From: Nitrospira sp.
Lineage (GTDB): Bacteria; Nitrospirota; Nitrospiria; Nitrospirales; Nitrospiraceae
Assembly: GCA_015904075.1 (NCBI GenBank)
Contig: JABMDH010000026.1
Coordinates: 7,971 to 25,984 of the forward strand
Length of the DNA: 18,014 bases
Direction of reading: 5' to 3'
How positions within the stretch are numbered: position 1 is the stretch's first letter; each line of letters starts with the position of its first letter. Positions 7,069 to 15,476 of the stretch are shown here, one piece after another. Made by a program: the position numbers and the translations under genes. The notes beneath the pieces were generated by a model. It was given only the letters and a program-made list of their open reading frames with translations. It was not told the DNA's origin and ran no database searches.

Positions 7069-8664
7069 TTAATCACGTCCCTCTACTTTTTGGCCGGACA
7101 AACCCGCCGCCACAGATGGATCGCCGTATTTTGTCAGAACGGCTTCCGAGACAGGCTTTGACAGAGCCCCTTTTGCCCACAGAAACCCACCTCGAGCGAG
7201 CACATAATCGTACTGGGCACGATACAGTTGGTAGGCCGCCTCAACGGCATTACGCTCTCGCGTGTTGACAAACAACAAGTTGGTCGCCCCCAGATTGAAG
7301 CGGGTTCGTTCACCGGCTTCCAGCGCTTTGGCCAATCGATAGGATTCTGTGGCGGCCCTCACCCGGTCTCTGGCTCGCACGATGGCGGAAATCCAGTTGT
7401 CGACGTCGAGACTTATTTTTTGTTCGGTGTGCCACAGTTCGTACGTCAGCCGTTCTTGCTCAGCTTCCGTATGGGCTACTTTTCCGCGAGCCTCTCGATT
7501 GAACAGCGGCATGCTGAAGAGAAGCCCCACTCGATAGCCGATTCCTCCAAAATAATAGATAGAGCCCATTGAGGGCCCTCCATCAAGAGTTAGCTTTGGA
7601 AGTAGACTATTCTTCGCCAGTTTGAGCTGAACATCGTTCATCTGCAGTTCAATGGTGAGCTCCCGCACTTCCGGCCGATCTTCCTTGGCCGCCACCTTGG
7701 CCGCAGCGATCTCCTCCTCTGTCGGCAAGGGCGTTTCTCCCGTAAACTCCGGCGCCCATTCCGGTCGTGGAGTCATCGGCTCGCCGTTCTCCCAGAGAAA
7801 GAGAGACAATTTGTACTGCTCATACTCCACCTTCCGTTGCGCGGCGATGGCTGCCTCCTGTCGGCGCTTCACTTCTTGTTCGGCCTCAATCGCATCGAGC
7901 AGAGCAACCGCACCTGCCTTTGCCCGGCCTTGTACCTGGACAAATCGATCTTCCGCGACGGCCAATGTCTGCTTCTGTACCTCCGCTTGCTTGACCGCTA
8001 CCTGCCAATCCCAATACTGAACAGCCCCTGCCAGGAAGAGATCCTGCCGTTTCTGGGCCACCTTCACTTCGGCTTGCGGTCCCGAGATTTCAGCTTGTTG
8101 ATATGTGGCGTACTCTTCATTGACCATGAACCCCCGGAGGAGATTAAACCTACCGCCGATGATGGCCATTTGCTGCGGATAGAACAGTTGCAAGTCATGC
8201 GGGATCGCCACCCCTGGGCTCTGGACGTTACGTTCTGGGGCATTCGTGTTGTCTCCCATGAGCGTCGCATGATCCCCGAAGCCGTTACGGATACCGCCGA
8301 AGATCTCCCATCCCCATGGGTGCCCGACCTTGAGCGTGACATCGTCATAACCAGCGGTTAAGTGATTTGGGGCACCACTCGCATTTGTCAGATTAAACGT
8401 TTGATACCGATCCATCTCGAGCTCGTTCCTAAGCTTCGGTTCCCACGCACCCAAGGATTTCAGGACTTTCGCCCGAGCCATCGCCCGCTCAAGCCCTGTC
8501 GACCGGAGCAACGGATGGGTCAACTCAATCCTGGCCAACACCTCTTCAATGGTTAAGGGAGCAACCCGCTCAGCCGAGACAGTCGCCGCAGAGGCCTCAA
8601 TGGTCGAGGGCTCCGCGAATGCCATTGTTGGCAGCAATGTCAACATGACCAACACCAATGTCAT
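7069..8664 (-). CDS. TolC-family outer-membrane efflux protein, copy 3 of the array
   Basis: This is an outer-membrane factor of the TolC type, forming the outer-membrane and periplasmic tunnel of a tripartite exporter. The protein has a signal peptide ending in MAFA before EPS, then two long helical repeats rich in alanine, glutamine and glutamate, as expected for this family. The longest frame begins at GTG 8691, but AAGGAG lies inside that stretch (8677-8682). Alignment with the two upstream paralogues places initiation at ATG 8664 or TTG 8667; ATG is used here, giving 531 residues. It shares extended blocks with both neighbours, strongest around the middle (QKRQDLFLAGAVQYWDWQVA and the WENGEP-TPRPEWAPEF region). 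It is the last of three tandem copies and precedes the ABC gene by 167 bases. Confidence 0.88.
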   Translation of the reverse strand: MTLVLVMLTLLPTMAFAEPSTIEASAATVSAERVAPLTIEEVLARIELTHPLLRSTGLERAMARAKVLKSLGAWEPKLRNELEMDRYQTFNLTNASGAPNHLTAGYDDVTLKVGHPWGWEIFGGIRNGFGDHATLMGDNTNAPERNVQSPGVAIPHDLQLFYPQQMAIIGGRFNLLRGFMVNEEYATYQQAEISGPQAEVKVAQKRQDLFLAGAVQYWDWQVAVKQAEVQKQTLAVAEDRFVQVQGRAKAGAVALLDAIEAEQEVKRRQEAAIAAQRKVEYEQYKLSLFLWENGEPMTPRPEWAPEFTGETPLPTEEEIAAAKVAAKEDRPEVRELTIELQMNDVQLKLAKNSLLPKLTLDGGPSMGSIYYFGGIGYRVGLLFSMPLFNREARGKVAHTEAEQERLTYELWHTEQKISLDVDNWISAIVRARDRVRAATESYRLAKALEAGERTRFNLGATNLLFVNTRERNAVEAAYQLYRAQYDYVLARGGFLWAKGALSKPVSEAVLTKYGDPSVAAGLSGQKVEGRD

Positions 8665-8676
8665 CAAAGCAGGCTG

Positions 8677-8682
8677 CTCCTT
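8677..8682 (-). promoter_or_regulatory. Ribosome-binding site shared in form by the three tolC-like genes
   Basis: AAGGAG on the minus strand lies 9 bases before TTG 8667 and 12 before ATG 8664. The other two copies have AAGGAG followed by GC 9 and 8 bases before their starts. The site therefore appears to have been duplicated with the genes, and it argues against GTG 8691 as the start. Confidence 0.6.
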
Positions 8683-8691
8683 CTGACCCAC

Positions 8692-10239
8692 TTAGTCTCG
8701 TCCTTTTACTTTGTGACCGTGCAATCCTGCTGCCTTAGAAGGATCGCCATACTTGGCCAAGACCTCATTTGCCACAGGCTTTGACAAAGCACCTTTTGCA
8801 TAGAGGAGACCGCCTCGCGCCAGCACATAGTCGTACTGGGCACGATAGAGTTCATACGCTGCCTCAACGGCGTTCTTCTCGCGTTTATTTACGAATAAAA
8901 TGCTGGTGGCTCCCATGTGGAATCGAGTCCGTTCACCTTCCTCCAGCGTTTTAGCCAACCGGTACGCTTCCGCGGCGGCCCTTACTCGTTCCCTGGCCCT
9001 GACAATCGCCGAAACCCAGTTGTCCACGTCAATACTGACCTGCTGCTCGGCGTACAGCTGTTGCAAGACCAATTGCTGTTGGTCCGCTTCTGCGTACATG
9101 ACCTTCCCCCGCCCTTCCCGCTGGAACAATGGCATCTTAAACCACGATTCCACCCGATACCCGACTCCCAAATTCCAGTCTGAGCCAGCCTCCATTTGTC
9201 CCCCCTTAAGATCAAACTTCGGGAGCAGATAGTTCTTGGCGAGCTTGACATCGATGTTGTTCATCTTGGCTTGAATATAGAGATCCCGTACTTCCGGCCG
9301 ATCTTCCTTGGCCGATACCTTGGCTGCAGTGATCTCCTCCTCGGTTGGCAAGGGCGTTTCTCCCGTAAACTCAGGCGCCCATTCCGGTCGTGGGGTCACC
9401 GGCTCGCCGTTCTCCCAGAGAAAGAGAGACAGCTTGTACTGCTCATATTCCATCTGCCGTTGCGCAGCGATGGCAGCCTCCCGTCGGCGTTGTACTTCCT
9501 GATTGATTTCAACCGCATCGAGGAGCGCTACTTTTCCAGCCTTGGCCTGGCCCTCAACCTGCACGGCACGTGCTTCGGCGACAGCCAAGTTCTGTTTCTG
9601 CACCTCGGCCTGCTTGACCGCCACCTGCCAATCCCAGTATTGAATGGCCCCGGCGAGATAGAGATCCTGTCGTTTTTGAGCGATGTGGATTTCCGCCTGC
9701 GGCCCTGCAAGTTCAGCCTTTTGGAAATCGGCAAACTCTTCATTCATCATGAGACCACGCAGCAGGTGGGCCTCTCCACCGACGAGAATTTGCTGGTTGT
9801 GCCAGAAGAGCAGTCCATCATTCGCCATGAGAGCATGGGCACCTTGGTTGGTGCGATCTCCAAAGCCGTTACGGATACCGCCATGGACCCGGAAACCCCA
9901 GGGGTGCCCAACTTCAATCGTGCTGTCGTTAAACCCACCCGTCGTCTCATTCACAAAGGCAAGAAAGTTCCAAGACTGATACCGATCTACCTCTGTCCGG
10001 TTCTTGAACGTGGGTTCCCAGGCTCCAAGGGCCTTCAGGATTTTCGCCCGGGCCTGCGTCCGCTCAACTCCGGACGCCCGAAGCAGCGGATGCGTCAGCT
10101 CAATACGAGCAAGCACTTCACTGATAGTGAGGAGCTCAGTACGGCCGGGCTGCAGACTCAACACGCTGGAATCGCGCACCGGTTCTGCCAGTGCCGTTAC
10201 GGGAAGCAAGATCAGAATTACGAATAAGAGAGCGGCCAT
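8692..10239 (-). CDS. TolC-family outer-membrane efflux protein, copy 2 of the array
   Basis: This 515-residue paralogue of the flanking TolC-type proteins has a clear signal peptide (MAALLFVILILLPVTALA before EPV). ATG 10239 has AAGGAG 9 bases upstream. The mature chain shows the two-repeat helical organisation of outer-membrane factors, including the repeated motif LARIELTHPLLRASGVER near the N-terminus and YELYRAQYDYVLARGGLL near the C-terminus. It starts 23 bases after the stop of copy 1, and its TAA lies 27 bases before the chosen start of copy 3, so the genes are surely co-transcribed. The variable stretches, around residues 75-150 and 325-365, include regions likely to lie in or near the outer-membrane barrel. 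This suggests the copies differ at the cell surface while keeping the periplasmic docking parts. Confidence 0.88.
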   Translation of the reverse strand: MAALLFVILILLPVTALAEPVRDSSVLSLQPGRTELLTISEVLARIELTHPLLRASGVERTQARAKILKALGAWEPTFKNRTEVDRYQSWNFLAFVNETTGGFNDSTIEVGHPWGFRVHGGIRNGFGDRTNQGAHALMANDGLLFWHNQQILVGGEAHLLRGLMMNEEFADFQKAELAGPQAEIHIAQKRQDLYLAGAIQYWDWQVAVKQAEVQKQNLAVAEARAVQVEGQAKAGKVALLDAVEINQEVQRRREAAIAAQRQMEYEQYKLSLFLWENGEPVTPRPEWAPEFTGETPLPTEEEITAAKVSAKEDRPEVRDLYIQAKMNNIDVKLAKNYLLPKFDLKGGQMEAGSDWNLGVGYRVESWFKMPLFQREGRGKVMYAEADQQQLVLQQLYAEQQVSIDVDNWVSAIVRARERVRAAAEAYRLAKTLEEGERTRFHMGATSILFVNKREKNAVEAAYELYRAQYDYVLARGGLLYAKGALSKPVANEVLAKYGDPSKAAGLHGHKVKGRD

Positions 10240-10262
10240 CGAAGGATGCTCCTTGTGCCGGA

Positions 10263-11816
10263 TTAATCGCGGCCCGGTTGCTTGTAGCCGTTCACACCTG
10301 CTGCCGTCAGAGGGTCCCCATACTTGGCCAAGGCGGTACCCGCCACTGGCTTCGACAACGCGCCTTTTGCATAGAGGAGACCGCCACGTGCCAGCACATA
10401 ATCATACTGAGCACGATACAGCTGGTAGGCCGTCTCGACGACATTGCGCTCGCGCGTATTGACAAACAGGATATTGGTTGCCCCCATATCGAACCGTTTA
10501 CGTTCGCCGTCCTCCAGGACCTTGGCCAACCGAAGCGATTCTGTGGCAGCTTTCACCCGATCCCTGGCTCGCACGATCGCCGAAAGCCAGTTATCCACGT
10601 CGAAGCTGACTTGCCGCTCGTAATATTGCTGCTTCAACGCCAATTGTGCCTGGCCCACTTCCGCGGCCATAATCTTCCCACGCGCTTCCCGCTGGAATAG
10701 TGGTATCTCACTATGCAACCCTACCCGATACCCGATTCCCACAATCCAGTCCGCAGCACCCTTGGTCGGCCCTCCTTCAAGATCCAAGGTCGGGAGCACT
10801 TTGTTCTTGGCGAGCTTCAGATCGATATTGTTCAGCTTGGCTTGAATGTAAAGGTCCCGTACTTCCGGCCGATCTTCCTTGGCCGCCACCTTAGCCGCAG
10901 CGATCTCCTCCTCGGTCGGCACGGGTGTTTCCCCTGTAAACTCTGGCGCCCATTCCGGTCGGGGAGTCAGCGGTTCGCCGTTCTCCCAGAGAAAGAGGGA
11001 CAGCTTGTACTGCTCATACTCCACCTTCCGTTGCGCAGCGATAGCGGCCGCCCGACGGCGCTGCACTTCTTGATTGATCTCAACCACATCAAGGAGCGCA
11101 ATCTTTCCAGCCTTGGCCTGGCCTTCCATCTGCACAGCGCGGGCCTCGGCAACGCCTAGCGCTTGTTTCACCACCTCGGCCTGTTTGACCGCCACTTGCC
11201 AATCCCAATATTGAACGGCCCCGGCAAGATAGAGATCCTGTCGTTTCTGGGCCACGGCGATCTCCGCCTGCGGTCCAGCAAGTTCAGCCTGTTGATACTG
11301 AGCGTTCTCCTCATTGATGATGAGGCCACGCAGTAGATGGAACGACCCGGCTAAGTAGAAATGTTGCTGCTGATAGGCAGCTATCAAATCAGGGGGATAC
11401 GCAATCCTGGCGTTACCTCTATCCCCGAAGCCGCTACGGAGTCCGCCTTCGACCGTGAAGCCCCAGGGATGTCCGACCTCGACCGTGCTGTCGGCGTATC
11501 CCGCCGTATGTTGACTTGGAATGTCGTACGCTGTCGTGAGATTCCACGTACTGTACCGTTCGATCTGCGTATAGTTCTTAACCGACGGTTCCCAGGCCCC
11601 GAGTGCCTTCAGAATTTTCGCCCGGGCTTTCTCTCGCTCAGCTCCCTTTGCCCGAAGCAGCGGATGCGTCAACTCGATGCGGGCGAGGACTTCGCCAATG
11701 GTGAGCGGTTCGGTTCGAGCGGACTGGACCTGCACGGCCTTCGAGTCACTCAACGGTTCCGCCAGTGTGGGCATCGGCAGCAACAAGATGAGCACGACCT
11801 GCAAGAGGGCAATCAC
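10263..11816 (-). CDS. TolC-family outer-membrane efflux protein, copy 1 of the array
   Basis: This is the first gene of the five-gene array, encoding a 517-residue outer-membrane factor. It begins at GTG 11816 with AAGGAG 8 bases upstream, and has a signal peptide ending PTLA before EPL. It carries the same landmarks as the other copies: LARIELTHPLLRAKGAER, QKRQDLYLAGAVQYWDWQVA, the WENGEPLTPRPEWAPEF block and YQLYRAQYDYVLARGGLL. The family exports substrates with an inner-membrane pump and an HlyD-type adaptor, both encoded downstream. A predicted promoter at 11889-11916 would give a leader of about 65 bases. The substrate cannot be inferred. The NhaR-type regulator divergent from it is the likely controller. 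Confidence 0.88.
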   Translation of the reverse strand: MIALLQVVLILLLPMPTLAEPLSDSKAVQVQSARTEPLTIGEVLARIELTHPLLRAKGAEREKARAKILKALGAWEPSVKNYTQIERYSTWNLTTAYDIPSQHTAGYADSTVEVGHPWGFTVEGGLRSGFGDRGNARIAYPPDLIAAYQQQHFYLAGSFHLLRGLIINEENAQYQQAELAGPQAEIAVAQKRQDLYLAGAVQYWDWQVAVKQAEVVKQALGVAEARAVQMEGQAKAGKIALLDVVEINQEVQRRRAAAIAAQRKVEYEQYKLSLFLWENGEPLTPRPEWAPEFTGETPVPTEEEIAAAKVAAKEDRPEVRDLYIQAKLNNIDLKLAKNKVLPTLDLEGGPTKGAADWIVGIGYRVGLHSEIPLFQREARGKIMAAEVGQAQLALKQQYYERQVSFDVDNWLSAIVRARDRVKAATESLRLAKVLEDGERKRFDMGATNILFVNTRERNVVETAYQLYRAQYDYVLARGGLLYAKGALSKPVAGTALAKYGDPLTAAGVNGYKQPGRD

Positions 11817-11888
11817 TTAGGACGCTCCTTCCATCTCATTCATGTATGTGGGGCTTGATGGCGCGGAGACTAGCAATCCCACGGTCAA

Positions 11889-11916
11889 TTTATAAAATAG
11901 ATAAAACGGATTTGAA
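11889..11916 (-). promoter_or_regulatory. Predicted promoter of the tolC-like/ABC/hlyD-like array
   Basis: On the minus strand TTCAAA (11911-11916, four of six to consensus) and TATAAA (11889-11894, five of six) are separated by 16 bases. The -35 box overlaps that of the divergent LysR promoter almost exactly. Confidence 0.5.
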
Positions 11917-11940
11917 GTATTGTGAAAGCCGATGTATAGT
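11912..11940 (+). promoter_or_regulatory. Predicted promoter of the LysR-type regulator
   Basis: TTGAAG (11912-11917, four of six) and TATAGT (11935-11940, five of six) are separated by 17 bases. Transcription would start around 11947, about 40 bases before the ATG. Overlap with the opposite promoter means one bound protein could control both. Confidence 0.55.
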
Positions 11941-11988
11941 GCCTTGGTCTGTACGCATACGGCCTTCGGAGCATAGGGGCATGTCTGC

Positions 11989-12891
11989 ATGGAGTGGCTG
12001 AACTACCACCATCTACTGTATTTTTGGTCCGTTGCAAAGCACGGCACCGTGACCAAGGCCTGCGAAGAATTCCGCTTGGCTCAGCCAACGATCAGCGGGC
12101 AAATACGGCTGCTGGAGCAGATGTTGGGAGAAAAGCTGTTCGTCCGCGCCGGGCGTCGCCTTGTGTTGACGGAGATGGGGCACGTCGTGTTCCGATACGC
12201 GGAGGACATCTTCTCGACCGGACAAGAGTTGATGAACGCGGTGAAGGGGCGCGGAACAAATGGGCACCCCTCCCGATTGGTCGTCGGCATTGTGGACGTC
12301 GTGGCGAAACCGCTTGCCACTCAATTCCTGAAGTCAGCCCTGAAGCTGGATCAGCCGACACGCTTGAGTTGCCAAGAGGACAAACTGCCATTTTTGCTGG
12401 CCGATCTGGCCACTCACCAGTTGGATCTGATCATCGCCGACACCCCCGCCCCGCCGAACAGCAAAGTTCAAATGTATACCCACCTTTTGGGTGAGTCGGG
12501 GGTGACTCTATTCGCGTCGGCCAAGCTCGCGGCGCAATATCGGCGCGGATTTCCGAAATCGTTACATGGCGCACCGATGCTACTGCCGACAACCGATGCG
12601 ATGCTTCGGCGGCTGATGGACCCCTGGCTGGTCCATCGAGAACTGCATCCCAAGATCGTCGGCGAGTTCGATGACAGTATGACGCTCAAGACTTTCGGGC
12701 AGGACGGATACGGAATTTTCCCCGGCGCCACTGCGATCGAAAAGGAAATCTGCAGGCAGTATCGGGTGCAGGTGGTCGGACAATTGGACTCTCTCAAACA
12801 ACACTTCTACGCGATCACCGTGCAACGACGGCTCACACACCCAGCAGTTCTCGCAATCGTGCAAGCAGCCAGACGAGACCTCCTTCATTAA
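11989..12891 (+). CDS. LysR-family regulator of the NhaR type
   Basis: This is a 300-residue LysR-type transcription factor. The N-terminal 65 residues form the winged helix-turn-helix: LNYHHLLYFWSVAKHGTVTK, then AQPTISGQIRLLEQMLGEKL with the recognition helix, then FVRAGRRLVLTEMG. The LNYHHL-YFW opening and the YAEDIF segment that follows are characteristic of NhaR, which in E. coli responds to sodium and activates an antiporter gene. No antiporter is present here, so only the subfamily, not the signal, is supported. The co-inducer domain spans about residues 93-300. ATG 11989 has AGGGG 9 bases upstream. It is divergent from the export array, the usual layout when a LysR protein regulates its neighbour. 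Confidence 0.88.
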   Translation: MEWLNYHHLLYFWSVAKHGTVTKACEEFRLAQPTISGQIRLLEQMLGEKLFVRAGRRLVLTEMGHVVFRYAEDIFSTGQELMNAVKGRGTNGHPSRLVVGIVDVVAKPLATQFLKSALKLDQPTRLSCQEDKLPFLLADLATHQLDLIIADTPAPPNSKVQMYTHLLGESGVTLFASAKLAAQYRRGFPKSLHGAPMLLPTTDAMLRRLMDPWLVHRELHPKIVGEFDDSMTLKTFGQDGYGIFPGATAIEKEICRQYRVQVVGQLDSLKQHFYAITVQRRLTHPAVLAIVQAARRDLLH

Positions 12892-12908
12892 CTCGGAAGT
12901 CAGGTCTC
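12875..12908. terminator. Hairpin spanning the lysR stop codon
   Basis: GAGACCT (12875-12881) pairs with AGGTCTC (12902-12908), and an inner CTTC/GAAG stem continues it. The loop holds the TAA stop. No T-run follows on either strand. It lies between two convergent genes and may help end transcription. Confidence 0.3.
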
Positions 12909-12959
12909 CATCGTCACGGGTCTTGATCCGAACTGTGTTGTCTGCGATGCCAGCGCCTC

Positions 12960-13644
12960 CTACTGACATTTCGATCGGCCCACAGCCGCCAGAAGATCGT
13001 CCCGTTCCTGCACTGTCAGTTCTTTCCAGACACCAACACCCAGACCTTTGACTGCAATGTGCATGATCCTGACCCGATGGAGAGCGGTCACCCGATAACC
13101 CAGCGCCTGACACATACGCCTGATCTGCCGGTTACGCCCCTCGATAAGGACGATGCGAAAGCGATTGTGCCTGATACGAATCGCCCGACAGGGCTTCGTC
13201 TTGCTGCCGAGAATCACGACTCCATGAGACATCCGGTCCAGAAAGGTCTGATCGAACGGACGATCGACCTCAACGATATATTCCCGCTCGTGGCCGAATT
13301 CCGCACGAAGGATTTCATTGACGATATTGCCGTCGTTCGTCAACAGAATCAGACCGGAGGAATCCTTGTCCAACCGCCCGATCGGAAATATTCTCTCCGG
13401 GTACCCGATTTCCGCAATGATGTTTCGCTCGATATGCGGCTCACTGGTCGTCGTGACCCCGACCGGCTTGTGATATTTGATGTAGATCGCGAGCAATAAC
13501 GTCCGTAGGGCTTACCCGGTCACCCAGTTTGGCGACCTGCCCATTGACTGTGACGACGCCCGACTCAATCAGTCGGTCCGCCTCGCGCCGGGAACACAGA
13601 CCCTGTTCTGTAAAAAATTTATTGATGCGGATTGCAGTGGTCAC
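12960..13644 (-). pseudogene. rluF: RluF-type 23S rRNA pseudouridine synthase, frameshifted
   Basis: The intact enzyme converts a uridine of 23S rRNA to pseudouridine. The N-terminal S4 RNA-binding domain is read from ATG 13644 (INKFFTEQGLCSRREADRL, then GDRVSPTD), but that frame runs into a TGA at 13441-13443. The catalytic domain is in the +1 frame from about 13499, with YIKYHKPVGVTTTSEP, FPIGRLDKDSSG (catalytic aspartate) and EGRNRQIRRM; it ends in TAG at 12960. Compared with E. coli RluF as remembered, about 13 residues of linker are also missing at the join, which fits a deletion of roughly 38-41 bases. The catalytic half could start at TTG 13496, but no convincing ribosome site precedes it. 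The alternatives are a sequencing or assembly error, a true pseudogene, or split expression. Confidence 0.75.
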
Positions 13645-13655
13645 GAGAGATCGGT

Positions 13656-13787
13656 CTAACAGACTACATCGAGCGAAGAGGCGAGACGTACGCTACGTTG
13701 CGCCTCTGAGCAATACGACCGGCCTGCGCAAAGCGCTTCGGCGAAGGCACGGAACGTCGCTGGCTAACTTTTTCAGCACCCTGTTAG
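13656..13787. repeat. 132-base palindromic element with inverted ends (MITE/REP-like)
   Basis: The ends are CTAACAG (13656-13662) and its complement CTGTTAG (13781-13787). Inside are a 29-base imperfect hairpin at 13678-13706 (GAGGCG and ACGTA arms), a CTTCG/CGAAG palindrome at 13736-13746, and ACTTTTTCAGCACC at 13767-13780. It has no coding potential and no visible target duplication. The agmatinase stop codon lies in its right end. Sequences like this recur, as far as I recall, between Nitrospira genes. Confidence 0.6.
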
Positions 13788-14716
13788 TGGACGCGGCGAC
13801 CGGCCTTGATACGGCCGAGCATGCGATAGATCAACCGGGCGATGGAAAATTGCGGCGCAGCAAACCCTTCAATGGGAGCGATTTCGCTGACATCCATGCC
13901 CACGATGCCGGGCCCATTGGCCAAGGCCGTAACGAGGTTGAGCGTATCATACCAGCCCAGTCCACCCGGCTCTGGAGTCCCTAACGCAGGAATAATGGAG
14001 GCATCCAATCCATCGCAGTCGAAGGTCAGATAGACCGGGCCCCCACAAGCGGCGACAACATCGGGAATCCACTTTGACGCTTTCCCTTCGTAGGGACCGG
14101 AGGGATCCAGGATGTTCGCGGCAAAGAAGGTTGTGATCCGATCCGTTTTCTCGATCCGCGCGACTTCCTCCTCACTGATCGATCGAATACCGACCTGCAC
14201 CAATGCATGCCCGTCCTCCACCACCCGCGCCATGACGCTCGCATGGCTGAATGGATTCCCTTGGTATGCGTCGCGCAAATCGCCATGCGCATCGATCTGC
14301 ACCACACACATCTCCGGATAGCGCTTGGCATGTGCGCGAATCGCTCCCAACGCCCCGGTGTGTTCGCCTGTCAAAGTGACGAGAAGCCGTCCAGTCCCGA
14401 CATATGGGGAGACAAATCGTTCAATTGCGTCAACGGCAGCACGATCGACTTGTCCTTGAAGGTCCAAGGATGACGCCGTGGCAATCCCTCCCCATTCGCG
14501 AAAGGGTTCGCATCTGAGCTGCTCATCATAAAACTCCACCTGGCCCGAGGCCTCAAGAATGGCGGAGGGGCCGCGATCCGACCCGAGAATATAGCTGGAG
14601 GTGTGTTCGTATGGCGCCGGCAAGACATAGACGCCGGCCCGGTCCGGATGGCACCAGGGCTCGTCGATTCCGAGGAAGTTATGCTCCGGTCCTTCCCAGC
14701 CGGTTGGAAGCGTCAT
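13784..14716 (-). CDS. speB: Agmatinase-type ureohydrolase
   Basis: Agmatinase hydrolyses agmatine to putrescine and urea in the cytoplasm with two manganese ions. The 310-residue protein has all expected metal ligands of the arginase/agmatinase fold: His119 in TGEHT, the Asp142-Ala-His144-Gly-Asp146 motif, and Asp233 and Asp235 in TFDCDGLDAS. GTPEPGGLGW and the final VGMDVSEIAP segment are also typical. Agmatine is the probable substrate because the arginine decarboxylase gene ends only 66 bases upstream. ATG 14716 has a poor ribosome site, so it may depend on translation of that gene. The stop codon is provided by the end of a repeat element. Other ureohydrolase activities, such as guanidinobutyrase, remain possible. 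Confidence 0.88.
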   Translation of the reverse strand: MTLPTGWEGPEHNFLGIDEPWCHPDRAGVYVLPAPYEHTSSYILGSDRGPSAILEASGQVEFYDEQLRCEPFREWGGIATASSLDLQGQVDRAAVDAIERFVSPYVGTGRLLVTLTGEHTGALGAIRAHAKRYPEMCVVQIDAHGDLRDAYQGNPFSHASVMARVVEDGHALVQVGIRSISEEEVARIEKTDRITTFFAANILDPSGPYEGKASKWIPDVVAACGGPVYLTFDCDGLDASIIPALGTPEPGGLGWYDTLNLVTALANGPGIVGMDVSEIAPIEGFAAPQFSIARLIYRMLGRIKAGRRVH

Positions 14717-14782
14717 GGTCTACAGTATCCGTTCATCACGAGCCCCGTTTCCTCACACTCGTGGAAGCGGAACAGACGCCCA

Positions 14783-15352
14783 CTAGCGGCGGGAGCGCTT
14801 AGGAACATTCTCCCCTGGAATGAAAACCGCAAACGCAACCACGGTGGTCCACTTGCCCGCCTTGCCGATGGCCGACTGCGTGACATTCTGGGTCTTGACG
14901 ATCTTCCCACCCATCTTGAACACTTGTTCACGCTCTTTCCATGCCACATTCGGGTCGAACTCGACGCCTAACGTCGTCGCCAGCATCTGCGCGGCCAAAT
15001 CTTCGGTATACTCTCCGGTCTCCTCGTCCGTCTCACCATGGGCATGGTGCTCGGACAGATAGCCATATGTGCCGAGGTCGGTGGGCTTCGCAAGACCGAC
15101 GGAGGCTGACACCAGCTGATTTCGTTCGTTGGTTTCGGAACGGGCCATGACACAAAACGTAATCTCTCCGGGCTTCAACAGTTTCTCCCCACGCTTTCTG
15201 GGAATGACCTTACAATGGGGCGGGAGGATGGACGACACACTGACCAGGTTGCAGTAGGCCACACCGGCACTGCGCAACGCTTCCTCGAAGGAGGTCAGCT
15301 TTTCCTTGTGAACCCCCACTCCTCTCGTCAAAAACATATGCGTAGGTACCAT
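14783..15352 (-). CDS. Pyruvoyl-dependent arginine decarboxylase
   Basis: This enzyme decarboxylates arginine to agmatine using a pyruvoyl group made by self-cleavage of the chain. The 189-residue sequence matches the family through [34 protein letters not shown] and the AxSExN-type segment ARSETNERN. By analogy with the archaeal enzyme, cleavage is expected between Ser40 and Ser41 in VSSILPP, leaving the pyruvoyl group on the large subunit from residue 41. ATG 15352 has a GGGAAGG ribosome site. The family is best known from Archaea and a few bacterial groups. With the adjacent agmatinase it forms a two-step route from arginine to putrescine. A weak promoter is seen 125-153 bases upstream. 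Confidence 0.93.
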   Translation of the reverse strand: MVPTHMFLTRGVGVHKEKLTSFEEALRSAGVAYCNLVSVSSILPPHCKVIPRKRGEKLLKPGEITFCVMARSETNERNQLVSASVGLAKPTDLGTYGYLSEHHAHGETDEETGEYTEDLAAQMLATTLGVEFDPNVAWKEREQVFKMGGKIVKTQNVTQSAIGKAGKWTTVVAFAVFIPGENVPKRSRR

Positions 15353-15476
15353 TATCTACCTTCCCTTTCGTCTGATTGATTCGCGTATCCGGCGTTCTGG
15401 TTTGTTCGGTGAGGATGACAGCGCACCACGCCGGACAAACGGCACGCACCGGGTTTATTTCAATTACAGGGCCGAT

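Noticed and set aside
8665..8691. GTG 8691 as the start of the third tolC-like gene
   Set aside because: It places the AAGGAG ribosome site inside the coding region and adds a charged stretch before the signal peptide that its two paralogues lack.
9196..10227. A 343-codon open frame on the + strand opposite the second tolC-like gene
   Set aside because: It mirrors a gene with clear TolC-family motifs and a signal peptide, has no recognisable domain, and similar antisense frames occur opposite the other two copies because of shared codon use.
12580..13113. A 177-codon minus-strand frame under the lysR gene
   Set aside because: It spans the ends of two well-supported genes in other frames and shows no domain or plausible ribosome site.
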